The position numbers and the translations under genes are program-made. From Heterobasidion occidentale (taxonomy: Eukaryota; Basidiomycota; Agaricomycetes; Russulales; Bondarzewiaceae): DNA of 64,000 nt. A model generated the notes under the pieces. The model searched no databases. It had not been told where the DNA came from and saw only the letters and a program-made list of their open reading frames with translations. Positions 13,848 to 26,300 of the stretch are shown piece after piece (within the stretch, counting starts at the first letter, position 1; every line of letters begins with the position of its first letter). Location: the NCBI GenBank assembly GCA_039111635.1, contig JBCAQO010000014.1, positions 1,240,001-1,304,000 of the forward strand, given 5' to 3'.

Positions 13848-16113
13848 GTCGACGTCGAAGTGATTGGACCGAAGAATACCCGTTGAGTACTGGGGGTTCA
13901 ATGGCATGCAGAGAGCCCTTTTATTGTCCTCTGAAGCTGAGAGGACTCAATAAATTAGCACAGGTAAATTCGTAATGACCAGAGCATTGACGAATGACAA
14001 GACTTGAATTCGTGAAGCACGATGGGCGGGTAAAGTTTACCGACGACTTGATGCTTCAAGACATGGCACGGTGTGAATGAGAGCACGGATCCACACGACG
14101 AAACATCTCCCGACGCTAGAGTATGAAGAACAGCAACCCAGCGCAACGGTATGAAGGCACCGAGCAGCTCTGGCGGGGCTACATCAACGACAAGGGTATA
14201 CTGAGGTACCGAGGTCACTTACCGGCGGGCATATTTTCTCATTGGGTAGCAAGTTTTGGAAAGCATGCTGAAGAAGAAAGAATGCCAAAAGAAGTAGATG
14301 CATGAGTTTCATGGCATGGGCTATCCTGAGCCGAGTATATCGTGGCAGATTCACGGAGCAAACACAGTAATCCATTCTCCTGCTCGACAAGCGAGGATTT
14401 TGGAGCGCATACAGTTTTAACGCTTTCTGGGCTGAACTTCTGGATGGGCGAATCTCAATACTGAAGTTATTTCACAACAGGCATGAGTACGAAGACCTAC
14501 ATCAATACCCTTCGCAGACCGTTTTTTCGTCGTGGTTACCACCGGCAATCGTACACATGTGTCGAATTGTCGAAGCGATAGAGAGATATCGACCAGTAGC
14601 CACATTGCAAGACCCTGCATGCCCTAGCGGGACTATGTGCGGTGAGGATGCAGATGAACACCAATACAAGATTCACACCTTTGGGAAATGACCAGTCGAC
14701 TGTCGCCTATCCCAACAGTCAGAATCTTTAGATACAGTAACATGAATGAACACTCGGCAATACAGAGCCTTCCGGTTCTTCGAGCCAGGGAAAGGAGAAG
14801 AGACCATGTGGAGCTCATGATAGTCCATACCGTCATCCGTGTGTTTCTGTCTCTTTTCGACGACACGCAAACCTAAATCAGAATGTCATAATGATCGTGC
14901 CCATTCGTTAGCTGCAAGCTTTCATGATCTTAGCCGGTGCGCTTACGAGACTTGTACCCGCTATCTCCGATTGTTGGGTGCCTCGACAAGGATACTATTC
15001 GATACGATGGATTTTGGGTTTCCCTTACCCGGCGCATCGACACCAGAGATTGGATTGGGCTGGATCCGTCTCGTCCTATATCTTGGTACTCCATCGAATG
15101 ACGGTACCAATGTACTAGCCCATAAACCGATAAGGGGGATGCATACTGCCTCGGCCTGGGACTGTCCACGGAGACGCCTGCGAAAGAACCCACGCAAAAT
15201 CAGTGAGATATGATATTCAGGCGATCTTCCCCCGATAGATGCATGGATGTGAGAGTAGAATGATCGAATTCTCTTGCCCAGCACGTTGAGGAGCTACCAT
15301 AGAAATAACACGATGACAAAAATCAGGAACGGTCAGAGGACCGGAGGCAGGGACCACTCCCAGGGCTTTTCACCCATGAGAAGACTGCAACCATATGTCG
15401 AGTTCGAAACCAATGGCCTATATGGAAAGGCTTCTCAGAGTCAACCACGGGGGAAAACTGATCCCGTACTTACCTGGGGCCTACTGGACGAATACCGTAT
15501 GGCATTGCTTCAAAACACACATGCCTCCGTCACATAATGCTAAGAAGCTTCGACAAAACAAGCGCCTCTCGAAGACATGGGAACAGAATCGTACAGAGCG
15601 TAGGACGCAGAGCACCCGTCTCGATTGGGCTATGATTGGATGCCGAGCCCGACGTCAATACTAAAATACTCGCATTGAAATCTTGAATATGCTACTCAAT
15701 CAAAGTGCAAGTCCCTGTTGACGACCGGTCCTGGTTCTATGTTGACGACCGGGCCTGGTTTGACGTTGCATACCAGGGATTCTATTGCGTATTATCTCTA
15801 ATGAAGGAAAGGATGAGCGCATAGGGATACTCGCGCTGATTTAAAAGTTCACAGCAAAAGCAAAGACTAGTAGCATAGAGGCAGATCGTGGCTCGAGTCG
15901 AAGAGAGTTTAGCCTGGGAGAACTCGGATGACAAAGCAACAAGTGGAAAAGGCCTTCCTAATAAGGGAAGTCGACCTTACGCCGCGGCCATGCTATCAAT
16001 GTCGGACTCGAGCAGCGAAAGCTCGTCGAATGCAAAAAAGAACTATTAGGAAGTAAAGCTACTAACGTGAGGGCTTCCTAAGTACACCCTCCTTTTCATA
16101 ACAGGTGGAAATT
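13848..16113. other. long intergenic region, no recognisable gene
   Basis: Several short frames exist but none shows a domain, plausible splicing or family resemblance. It holds the promoter of the peroxidase at its left end and a short 24-bp tandem duplication at 15717-15764. Confidence 0.5.
15717..15764. repeat. 24-bp imperfect tandem duplication
   Basis: GTTGACGACCGG-TCCTGGTTCTAT is followed at once by a second unit differing at a few positions (GGGCCTGGTTTGAC end). Two units only; function not evident. Confidence 0.7.
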
Positions 16114-16988
16114 ATGTCTGCATACGGCTCAATCTCTTTGCTATCACGGCCATCCGGCCCTCTCTCATCGACCGTCTGGAAACTAGCACTTGCAGCAGCG
16201 AATCGACCGCAATCGCCGTTCACATCCCTCACTGTGCATCATCTTACTTCTGCAAGTGTTGCAAGCTTTCCGGGGCTACAGGGGTTGACCTACCGTGTCT
16301 TCTCCGATGAGGTTCGCAGCGGCACGTCGTACCCGCAAGAAGCACCCGTAGGTGAGTATACTCGCGAGCAGTTCGAGGCGTATTTTTGGGCGGGAGACGT
16401 GTTCATCGCTATCGGAGTCACGACCGATGAGGGTGAGAGCTCAGAAGCTACTCCTATCGAGGGAGGCGTTGCTGAAGCTCAGGCGGGGAGGAGCTGGGAG
16501 GAGTGTGTTGTCGGATTCTACTATGTGAAACCGAATTACCCTGGTCGATCCTCTCATGTGCGCGTTCTATTCTTGTATCAGAAATGTTCCTTCTGACATA
16601 GCTCAATCCTGTCAGATATGCAATGGCGGATTCGTCATACCTCCTGCTCACCGTCGGTTTGGCTATGGGAAGACCCTGGGCAAGTCATACCTTCATTATG
16701 CACCCCAACTTGGATTTAAGGCTAGCGTGTTCAACCTCGTTTATACGAGCAACATCGGCAGCATGAAGTGAGTTATCCCTGTATTGAACTATTGACTCTG
16801 GATTTCCTTATCTTGGTTTTTTCAGGATCTGGGACTCGTTGGGCTTCACGCGCGCGGGACTCATCCCCCGAGCAGGACGGCTTCGATGCGTAGATGGTCA
16901 AGGAGAAGAATGGGTCGATGCCGTAGTCTACTACCGCAGTTTGGTCGCTGATAACGCATGGGACAATGCGCTGCGGGATCAAAAATAA
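16114..16988 (+). CDS. GNAT N-acetyltransferase, MPR1-like
   Basis: A GCN5-related acetyltransferase resembling yeast Mpr1, which acetylates proline analogues and intermediates and protects against oxidative stress. Three exons join: 16114-16557, 16616-16767 and 16826-16988. Visible are VGFYYVKPNYPGRSSHICN (central strand and loop), HRRFGYGKTLGKSYLHY, the acetyl-CoA pyrophosphate-loop region, and FNLVYTSNIGSMKIWDSLGF with the GNAT C-terminal asparagine helix. The C-terminus is VDAVVYYRSL. The first in-frame ATG, at 16114, is taken as start. The exact substrate is inferred only from the family. No frame damage is seen. Confidence 0.87.
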
Positions 16989-17240
16989 GCTCTGGATGAT
17001 GCGTTCCATCTGAAGGAACGACGCGACGTTCGTTGACCATATTCGTATTGTGTTAGATGACATGCATGATTGAAAACAAATTGATGCAGTTATAAAATCC
17101 GCTCTAGGATTTGTGTGCGGCGATGTACGATACATGCGAAAATGGAAGGCATCAGAAGGCATCATCAAGGATACTGCGCCCAAAGTTTAGTGCAGGTGTG
17201 CAAAGTGAAGCATATGTGAAGCCAGGCGTCTCCTCGTAAA

Positions 17241-18638
17241 TCACCCTCTTCTCACTCTTCTTCTTTTGACGTTCCTCTTCCGTGCTACCGCTATACCACC
17301 CCCGAATGTGCTGCCAGTTCCAAAGTCGGGGGTACCACCAAGCGAGCCAAAGATGTCCCCGACATAATTTGACGGCTTTATCCCCACCTCGAACCGCTTC
17401 GTCCATTCTTTCAAAATACCCTCGACAACCTTCACTCCTGCCAGGTAGATGTTCCGCAGAGCAGGCTCGTATCCCTGATTTTCGTGAAGCAAGTTGTCGA
17501 TGACCGAGCCGCCTATGTACGGTCTGTCGAAGTCCGATGCAGTGCGCAATACGATGATGCGGCTGAAATCGGTCAGATTATGGAGCGACGAGCGGAGTAA
17601 AGCTTCGAGCGTGGCATTGTCCTCCTGTTGCGCCGTGCAGTACACCCCAGTGCCATTCGTAAACAGCCTCGTCGTGTTTTCGAAAGCTTCGGAGAGCAGC
17701 GCTCCAGTCCAATACACGTCTGATGTCGTTGTGTCACACTCGACGATGGAAGGCCTCGTCGCCGCAGAGGCATATATTCTGTCGTGGGCGTACTTTGCGC
17801 GGTATGCGACCGCATCATGGGAGTCATTCAACGTAGCGGTTCTGGCGAAGCCGACGGCGAGCGAGCGCAGTCTGTCATTGACCTCGAAGACCTCTGTGCC
17901 GTATAATTCTTGTGGGTATTCATCAGGTGAGTCTGAGCCTTGAGGAAAGTAGCCGGTCGTGAAACCGGGTGGGAGTTCGCGCGCATCGATCTCATACTGG
18001 AGCGTTACCTGGACCGCATACCGTGCGAAGGTGACGGAGCCAATCGTGGCAACTTTGGGATTTACGCCTGCGGTTCCCGCAATGAGGAAATATGTCGATC
18101 GTAGGTCGAAATGGGACGACAGTGTAAGTGCGGTGATTGTTGCCGCCGCATTGATTTCTAAATCGCCGATGTCATGAATGATATGTCTGTCGACGATTGA
18201 CGAGACATGCCTACCTGCTTCTCCAGTGACAACTTGGCAGACAGATCCATCTTCTGTGCAGTGCGCATAGGGAAAGAGTGGGGAAAACCCGGTGATAGTG
18301 ATGTTTCGCGCTAATAGGTCGAACTCTGGGATGCCTAAAACCAATATTCTGAGTTTGTGTGCTTCCTTCACATCTGACAGAGGTTAATATATTCACCATA
18401 CCATGCCTCCGCTTCAGGCGAAAACTACACAACGCGTGAGATCTGGTCAGATTTGGATATATCCATCGCTGGTAACAGATTACGAGCGAACCATGCTGAT
18501 GATGAGGACCTTAGGCTTGAGCCTCCCCGACGAATCAGAGATGCTCCTGGCTCCAGTGTCGTAATCGTTGAACCATGGCTTGCCAAATACGACGACAGGG
18601 AAAGCTGCTAAACAGGAGAGCACTGTCATGAGCAGCAT
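17241..18638 (-). CDS. purine nucleoside permease (NUP family)
   Basis: This is a 422-residue NUP-family protein, related to Candida NUP and bacterial periplasmic purine nucleoside permeases with a nucleoside-phosphorylase-like fold. Three exons of 147, 28 and 1094 nt keep the frame exactly. The N-terminus MLLMTVLSCLAAFPVVVFG is a signal-like hydrophobic segment. Next come KPKVLIISM-FSPEAEAWYG-IPEFDLLARNIT and the family hallmark GFSPLFPYAHCTEDGSVCQ. Later come FLIAGTAGVNPKVATIGSV, STFGGGIAVA and a basic tail KRRRVRRG. The ATG at 18638 is chosen because codons further upstream in frame are not ATG. It lies tail to tail with the acetyltransferase gene. Nucleoside uptake or binding is inferred from the family. 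Confidence 0.9.
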
Positions 18639-19528
18639 AGTCGACTTCGGCTCGTAGTGGAGGACAATCAAGTTGAGTACGGAGCGTCACGTATATATAC
18701 CTATGAAGCACGCACAGGATAAGTCCGCTCAAGAGTTCGAGGCGCTGAGCAATGGATCTTGTTTCAGCGGATATTAGCTTGCTTCAAGGGGAGCCCGTCC
18801 AGAGCGGGCGTCAGCCTCAAATAAATGCATTGCGCGGAACAGCCTGATCACCTTGAATTGGTCTCCGAATCATGAGGTCATTCGCATGCTGCCGACGAGG
18901 AGAGCTGGCTGGACTTTATCCGTCTCTTTCCTCCGTTACAGGAACTTACCGAAATAATATCATAACTAAGAGAAGTAGATAAGACGGTCGTCATCTCACT
19001 TAGATGATATCAGGTATCATCCTGATGTGGTACGTGATATTCCTGTGGTTGTGGATACAGATGCCAAGGATAGCTCACCTCGCCTCGTTGCGCACGCCCT
19101 TGCCTCGGATGCATTCTGTACTGATTCCTTTTGTTCTGTGGGCATTGACGCTGTCAGTCAAATTACACAATAGGGGGACAGCTCAGCGCTCAACCGGTGG
19201 CTTGTCAAGTTGTCTTTGAATGAATGCTAACATCAGATGCGACAGGTTTTGTGGGAAAACAGAGCCCCCAAATTGACGTCGACATCCAGGCCGGAGAATA
19301 TTGTTAGCGCCATCCGGAGGAACTGATAGTTATCGCGCCCGAGTGCCCGAGTATAGCAGAAGCAAGTTGAGCTCCGAGTTAGAGATGAGTGCGTTATTCA
19401 TGCGTGTCATTCTCGTCAGTCGCAGCTATTATCTCAATCTCGGCGCAATATACCTCACGGAGCTTGCTTGTATTCTACAAAAGTCAAAGGCCAGCCCAAA
19501 TATCAATCGTGGCTTGACATGTTGATAA
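18639..19528. other. intergenic region
   Basis: No recognisable gene. It contains the promoter of the NUP gene and the 3' flank of the CoA-ligase gene. Confidence 0.5.
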
Positions 19529-21886
19529 TTATAGTCTAGCTTTGACCATGACTTGACCTGCCATCTCCTCTCTCGCACGGTCCCGGAGATGTCTGCGAAG
19601 GATTTTGCCAGACGTGCTGAAACATATGATGTATTGTTGGGTCAAGCGGTCTGTGAGACTGTAGCGGACAGAGACTAACCTCTTAGGGATGGCATCCACA
19701 ACTACCACGCCTACAAAATCAATTAGTCGGTGATCCATGGTAATAAGCGCTATGCAACACCGCACAAAGAGCGGAGAACGAACCTCCTCTTAAGAACTTG
19801 TGCCTTGCAACATGTCCCTTAATCCATGTTTGAATCTGGCGTGCGAAAGCTGCCGATTCCGCAGGCGTTGAAAAGCTGTCCTTGCGTACAATGTACGCAC
19901 TAATGGGCACGAAGACGCTCAATGTCATGCATCTCCGAAACGTGAATAATCCATACCGCGGAAGTTCCGTTGCTTGTGAGGCATCCTCTATGCCGATGAC
20001 AGCTGCATCAATTATCTGAGGATGCTGGAGGAGGACGCTTTCCAGTTCGGCCGGTGGCACTACAGATAGTAATATAAGCAAAACAATTGGAACAGGCTGT
20101 CATAAACGACAGTACCTTGAAAGCCCTGATTGGTGTTGATTAGCAAAATTATGACGATGACATGAGCTAACACCTGCCAACGCACCTTATATTTGATGAG
20201 CTCCTTCTTGCGATCTACGATGGTGTAAAACCCATCCGCGTCGACTATGGCTATGTCTCCGGTCTTGAACCACCCACTAGGGGTGATCGCGTTCCGTGTT
20301 GCCGCCGCATTGTTCAAATATCCCTATTGCACAGCATGATATCAAGGGTCCTTCGGATCTTATAAGTCACACGAGCGCACCTTCATCACTGTCGGACCAC
20401 GTATCCACAATTCTCCAGGTTCCCCTTCTTTCGCATCGACATCTGCTTCTCCATCATCCTTCTCGTTCACCACGATACGCGCTTCTAGATTAGGCAGCAA
20501 TACTCCGATGCTTCCGACTTTGCGAAGGGTGTCCTTGCGCGGAACAATGTGTGTGACCGGTGAAGTTTCGGTCAAGCCGTACCCTTGTGCGATGTCAACG
20601 ATTGCGCCCACTGACTTCAACTTCTCAATGGATGAATAGAGAAGCGCTGCACCTAGAGGTGCGGCACCACAGGAGAGGAAATTCAACGACGTCATATTGA
20701 ATTGGGTTGTCGCTGACGAGCCACGAATCAGAGAATATATCCCGTGTAAGTGTATTGGTACATACCAGGGTGGTGAACTAGCGCCAGGAGAATCGGAGGG
20801 ACAATGAGCGATGTCGTGATGTGGTAGGTTTCGATATTTCGACAGAAGTCGGTGGGGTCAAACTTTGGCATGATCACGACGGGAATCCCCACGAAGAACG
20901 GATAAAGTAGGATCTTGGCCATACCTAACAAAGCACGCATAAATCAGTGTTCTCAACACAGAAAGTATTGGTGCTCTCCGTAGCCGCTTGACTTGTCAAA
21001 TCACGCAAAAGCATGGGAGGACACCAGTGGCATAAAGGTACATACCGTAAATATGGTAGTAAGGAAGCACATTCAAGATAACATCTTTGCCAGGCGTCAA
21101 TTTTGCGAAGGCAGATTCAATCATGGCAATGACGTTGGCCAAGTTTCTATGGGTTGTCTGGAATGTCGAGGTTGACATGATGAATGAGACGGACTGAAGC
21201 TGAAGCGCACCTCGACACCCTTAGGATTACCAGTTGTCCCAGATGAATAACATAAAAAGTCGTCTCGTCGGCTTGTTCTCCTCGAACTTCTCCTCTGCTG
21301 CCAAAGCACCTTGACTCATCAAGGCATCTAATCCGAATAGTCCATCCTTGCGCGCTTGACTGCCACCTAGCTCTGCCAACACTATTCGCTTTCTTGCTTC
21401 AGTCTCTGGTACTCCTTTCAACTTGAACATGTCCAAAACGACCCCGACTAGGTCAGGATGAGCGATTACGAGGTGAGCCCGGCTATCTTCATACTGAAAT
21501 TTCAACTCAGCAGGTGTGTAGCCACTGTTTGCAAGGGTAGCACGAGCACCAGCTGCGAAGACACCAAGGATTGCGACAGGCCAGACGAGGCTGTTTGGAC
21601 TGAAGATCATGATGGTATCCACGACGTACTCGTCTGTCTGAAATCTCGGCGTCAGATTCCACACATCTCGACCCAAAAGAGTCTTACCAGCAGGCAATAC
21701 ATTGCGCAAACCGTGTGCGAGGGACAATGTCAGAGAATGAAGCTCTGCGCGTGAGATGGCTCGTCCTGTAGGCGCATCTATGAAAGCGGCGAGAGACCGA
21801 GGATGTCGATTGGAAGAAAACAGAAACGTGTAGACAGATTGAGAAGGTATTGGCAAAGCAGGGTACGGCGAAGTGTAGATAGACAT
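19529..21886 (-). CDS. 4-coumarate:CoA-ligase-like acyl-CoA synthetase, peroxisomal type
   Basis: An ANL-superfamily enzyme forming acyl-AMP and then acyl-CoA from carboxylic acids. It starts MSIYTSPYPALPIPSQSVYTF. Visible motifs are FLCYSSGTTGNPKGVE (P-loop), NVLPYYHIYGM, the YGLTETSPVTH motif, GELWIRGPTVMKGYLNN, GWFKTGDIAIVDADGFYTIV, DRKKELIKYKGFQVPPAELE and SPSGKILRR. The C-terminal tripeptide ARL fits a PTS1 peroxisomal signal. Several introns are clear. One problem remains: between EENKPT and CYSSGTTG the frame changes at a run of five T (plus-strand A5 at 21254-21258). One T fewer would give an open frame, so this is either an assembly indel or an inactivating mutation. Confidence 0.85.
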
Positions 21887-23127
21887 GGTAGTGCGCAAAT
21901 TCGACCTGTTTGCAATGTGGGGTATTGTGATCAATGTCGCCAGGACCACGTCAGAAAGTGCGGGGTAAAGCACCGATTTATACTAATCCGAAAGGAGAAA
22001 CCGGTGCCGGGATATGTTCACCGGTCCGTCGAGGGACGGGGTTGGCTCGGGATACAAATGGGGTTTTGCTGAGGTCGCGCGCGCTATAGGAAACGGCGAC
22101 TTAGACCGACCCTGATTTGAATCCAGAAAGAGCAACAAGAGCAGTTTCATTGACATATGGCGCACACCTGACCTGAGCAGCAGAGCTGGTTTGACATCTA
22201 ATGGTCTATTATTAGCGGTCAGTATATGACGATGAGCAATAAATTATCTCAGAGCTATATAACGGAGTAGAGGGGATCCGCTGGGCTCTGAGCAACGCTT
22301 TAACAACTTTTCCAGACTTGCACGTTGCGCAACTACAACATAATGGAAGGATGTGTGGGTACGTACAGCACAGCGTCTTCCATGAGGGAGATCGCTTTTC
22401 CAAGAAAATCCGAAAATCCGATGGCCGTACGCCGAGGCCATGTGCAACCTACAATGGCTTCCAGAAACAGGATGAATGCTGAGTATGATCCTTGAAGATG
22501 TGGAATGGAGCTCGAAAGTGCCTGGGGCTTGGAAAGACGTATGAAGGTCAGAGGACTCCGCCTAAGCCCGATGCTTTGTGGATCACGAGATGTCGGCGGC
22601 ATTCAAAGCTGAAGACGCTCACCAAAAGAACGACATGATCTATATTCGCATACACTCCAACTGGCTTCGTATACAAGAAGAAAAAAACAGTTAGATAGCT
22701 CTGAGCCAAGTCGCAAATAGACTCGTCACTCACCAGCTCGATGCACGAGAACAGAGACTATTTAAGCGCTCTGATGATATCTCGCGCTCATTTCAATGAC
22801 TGAACATGCTCATCGTTGGTAGCTCGTCTAGCGGTATACTTTGAGGCTGGCAGAATGATGGGGATGATTGTACGAGCTCTTGATAGGCTGGCTCGTCGCC
22901 TTAAGTCCACCAAACGAACAAACTTGAGCAAATAACATTGACAGCTTTTTCCGCAGATGATCCAGACACATGTCAAGAAGCACTGGAGGCCAGAAACACA
23001 AGTGCGTGTCTACGTCAGGCATCAGAACTTGAGGCCAAGGAGCAGACCTGGCTAGACCTGGCCAGTATTCTTTGTGCATCAGCAGATGGCATGCAAGCAC
23101 ATTGGCTCAAAAGCGAGCTCTAAATAA
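21887..23127. other. intergenic region
   Basis: About 1.2 kb with no recognisable coding region; short frames lack family resemblance. It includes the upstream region of the CoA-ligase gene. Confidence 0.5.
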
Positions 23128-23204
23128 TCGGATATGGTGTAACGGCTAACATTGCCGCCTCTCATACAGTTCGCGGCAGCTCGGGTTCGATTCCCCGTAT
23201 CCGA
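23128..23204 (+). tRNA. tRNA-Glu (CTC) with a short intron
   Basis: The acceptor stem TCGGATA/TATCCGA pairs fully and the D-arm is GTGTAACGGCTAACAT. The anticodon stem is GCCGC/GCGGC and the T-loop TTCGATT. The anticodon loop is 14 nt and fits a normal CTCTCAC loop with 7 extra bases (TACAGTT) after position 37, i.e. a canonical-position intron. This gives anticodon CTC (Glu). One mismatch is seen in the T-stem. The discriminator base is A at 23205. Confidence 0.85.
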
Positions 23205-23210
23205 ATTGTC

Positions 23211-23215
23211 TTTTT
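23211..23215 (+). terminator. RNA polymerase III terminator
   Basis: A run of five T, seven bases after the tRNA 3' end. Confidence 0.75.
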
Positions 23216-23392
23216 CTCCGGGACCATTCTCTCCAGCATATAGGCAGAAAAGCCACATGTAGAAAATATCAAGACAGGGCATCGAAAAGGCGTATATACA
23301 TCGAGAGCGAGTGGCGTAGCACTAAAATGTACAGAAAAAAGAAAAAAAACAGCAGAAGATTTTCAGACTTGGACCTTGATGACGCTTGTACA

Positions 23393-26300
23393 TCAGGCAT
23401 ATGAGACCTTGAACGCCCAGGCGTACTGCACTTTGTTCAACTCGTCATCGCCCACTTTGACCGACAGCACCCCGCCGGCGCTTGTCCAGTTGAGCCTTCT
23501 CCCAGTGCCACCAAGCAGGGTGACCGTGTCTCCGGGGGCGATGGGGACAGGAGCCGGCGTGCTCAGCGTCCCGTTGGGCCGACTGAGCGCGACGATGTAG
23601 AACGCGTCAGGTGTGGTCGTAAAGCGCACGTCGGTGAATCCTGGCGTGGTGTCCGCCGAGGCGATCCACCACGGACGGGTGCCGTAGATCGCTTCCCCAG
23701 AACTGTTGAGCCAGGCACCAACCTCGAGTAGAGGCCCTGTCATTTCTGGGATGACAGTCCCATCGGCCTTGGGACCAATGCTACAGGTGAAATCGATCAA
23801 ACTTCAGCTGATCCCTGAACGTTGGAAAACTCACTCGAGCAGGTAGTTGCCACCCTTCGATACCATGCTACAAGTAACGTGTCAATGATTTCGTCGTCTG
23901 AAGATATAAATGCATACTCGGTGAGTTTGGGGATGATCTCCGACGCTTGCTGGTAAGCATCCGGTGGTCTGCAAAGTCCGTCATATAACTTGAATCAAAT
24001 AGAGAGGACTTGAATCTGCGATTCTCACGTGTCCGAATTGTATCCGTAGCTGAAAGGGTCCATGCCTTCGCTACTCTCCCACTTTTGCGACTGCAGACAG
24101 AACTTGAATGCCAAACTGCACAGGCAGTCAAAACGTCACATACCAGCCGCGCAGGGTAAGTAGCGTATTCCGGGGTGACGAAGTCGGTCTGGTTCGTTCC
24201 GCAACGGTCGTCTCGCACGACTTGCCTCCCTTGTGACGCTGCGTAGTTGTACCAATCGCCGGCTAAGAAACATAATGAGATCCCAAGAGAATAAGCAGCG
24301 CGACGCATGACTACAACCGAATGTAGGGAATGAGGACCATCCACCAATATCACACCTAAGAATCACTCAAGTCAGCCTCGTTTAGGAGAAGCGAGTTGTT
24401 CGGGTTCACCAGAGAATTTCAGTATCGTATTTGTAGAACAGAGTTTCCATCTGAGGTTTCTGGACTGTGCCCGGATAAGTCGTACAGCCGGATGCGGGAC
24501 GAAGCGCGACTTACTATCCTCGAGGAAGTCGTTCACCTTGACCCATCCAGTATAGGGATCACAGCATGATCCGTTGAAAGCATTCAACGCCGGACGTCCA
24601 GGGAAGCTCACGCGTGCGTAGGGAGCGTAGTCAGGGTTGAACCATTCTGCAAGGTTGATGTGAGGCGAGATGATCTTTCAAGGAGACTACTGAGGTTTTA
24701 CCTGGCATACTAAAGTAGGTCTATACATTGCGTAGTGAGTGCCGCCGGTACAGAACTGGTAGGGACAACTTACGCCTCTACGCAGAGACGGGTGGCGTGC
24801 CTTCGCACTGTCTAACAGTTCCTTGACAATGTCGCGCCTTCGATTTTTTTAGAGTCAGTTATGCACATCGTGCTGATCACAAGAAAACCTACTTCGGTCC
24901 AAGAAGCAAGGAGTTCCGGTTGCTGGAGCTACCAGTATCAAACTGCACAGCGCACAGCTCGTCAGGGGGCACTCCAAGGATGTGACAAATTGGCTGCGGA
25001 GACACACCAGAGCGAATCCGTCGTGATGCTTGGTAACGAGGACGAAATATTTCGCGCCCGCGTTCACGAAGAGGTCGACCCAGTCATCAGGGTTCCACGC
25101 GGATGCGGTGAAGTTCGCGATGAAGTCGTCGTACACGACGTCTGGTCCGTACGTGCTCAGGTGATGTACCCATGTCGGAGAGCCCGAGTTGGGTGCTGAG
25201 AGGGCAAACATGGTAAGAAAAGTTGAAACGACATGTCAAGGAGACTGACGATTATGAAAATCCCAATTGTACCTGAAAGACCACGATGTCAGAGAGAAAC
25301 AGCAAGAAACATAGCAATGAAGTACCATTCAGCGTATTGTTGACCGGATGGTGCCCACGCTGGAACGCTGTACACGCCCTGTTACACATTCGTCAACTTG
25401 TCGCACACACATGTAGATTAATCAACTTACCCAATGGATCTACAGAATATCATATCGCAAGTGTCCCATATCATGAGAAGATGAAACACTTACAAAGATA
25501 CCAAACTTCGCATCTTCGTACTACGAATGGAAGAAATTAGTAAACATTCATGAAGACGCGACCGATTCGTACATACCCATTCAGGCGACTCGTGTGTATC
25601 CAAACTTGCATCGTTATTCTGGTAGTCTGGGATGCCGGCGACGACCGGCCAAGCCTGCGCGCCTCTAGCAAGCGCGACCTCCTTCCCATCCTTATCCTTC
25701 ACCACCACAGTGACCGTCGCATTGCTGCCCGAGGCCACACCAACGCTATTCTGCACGCCCACGACGACCGTGACCTGGTCGTTCGTCCTCAGCCTCCGGA
25801 AGGAGCCAGGAGCGACGGTGTGGAGCGAGCTCGAGACCAGGGAGACCGAGTGGTTGGAGGTGACCCACTCGGACAGGGGCCCGTTGAGCGGGGAGACGTT
25901 GTTGATCGTCACCTCGACGATCTGGGTCCGCGCCGACTTCGACGTCGTCTCGCCAAGCCATTTGGTCGTCGAGCGGACGGTCTGCACGCTCAGAGCGGGG
26001 GCCGCGCTCGACGCGGCGCCGGAGTCCAGAACCTGCTGACCCGAGGAGGCGAGAGCGTCCGCTTCCATGGCACCGGCAGCGACAGAGGCATCCGCCGAGA
26101 TGAGAGAGACGGAGAAGAAGTTGATTTGCGACGATTGCACTGGCAGGGTGACCGACTTGAGCTTCTTGTCGTTCCGCACGCTCACAGTCACGAAGTGGAT
26201 ATGCGTCCTGTTGTAGTCGATAGTCATACCATAGTCGTACGTCGGGTTCGCATAGTGAAAAGGTCTTCAAAGAGCTCGTTCAGTACGAAAGTCATAGAAC

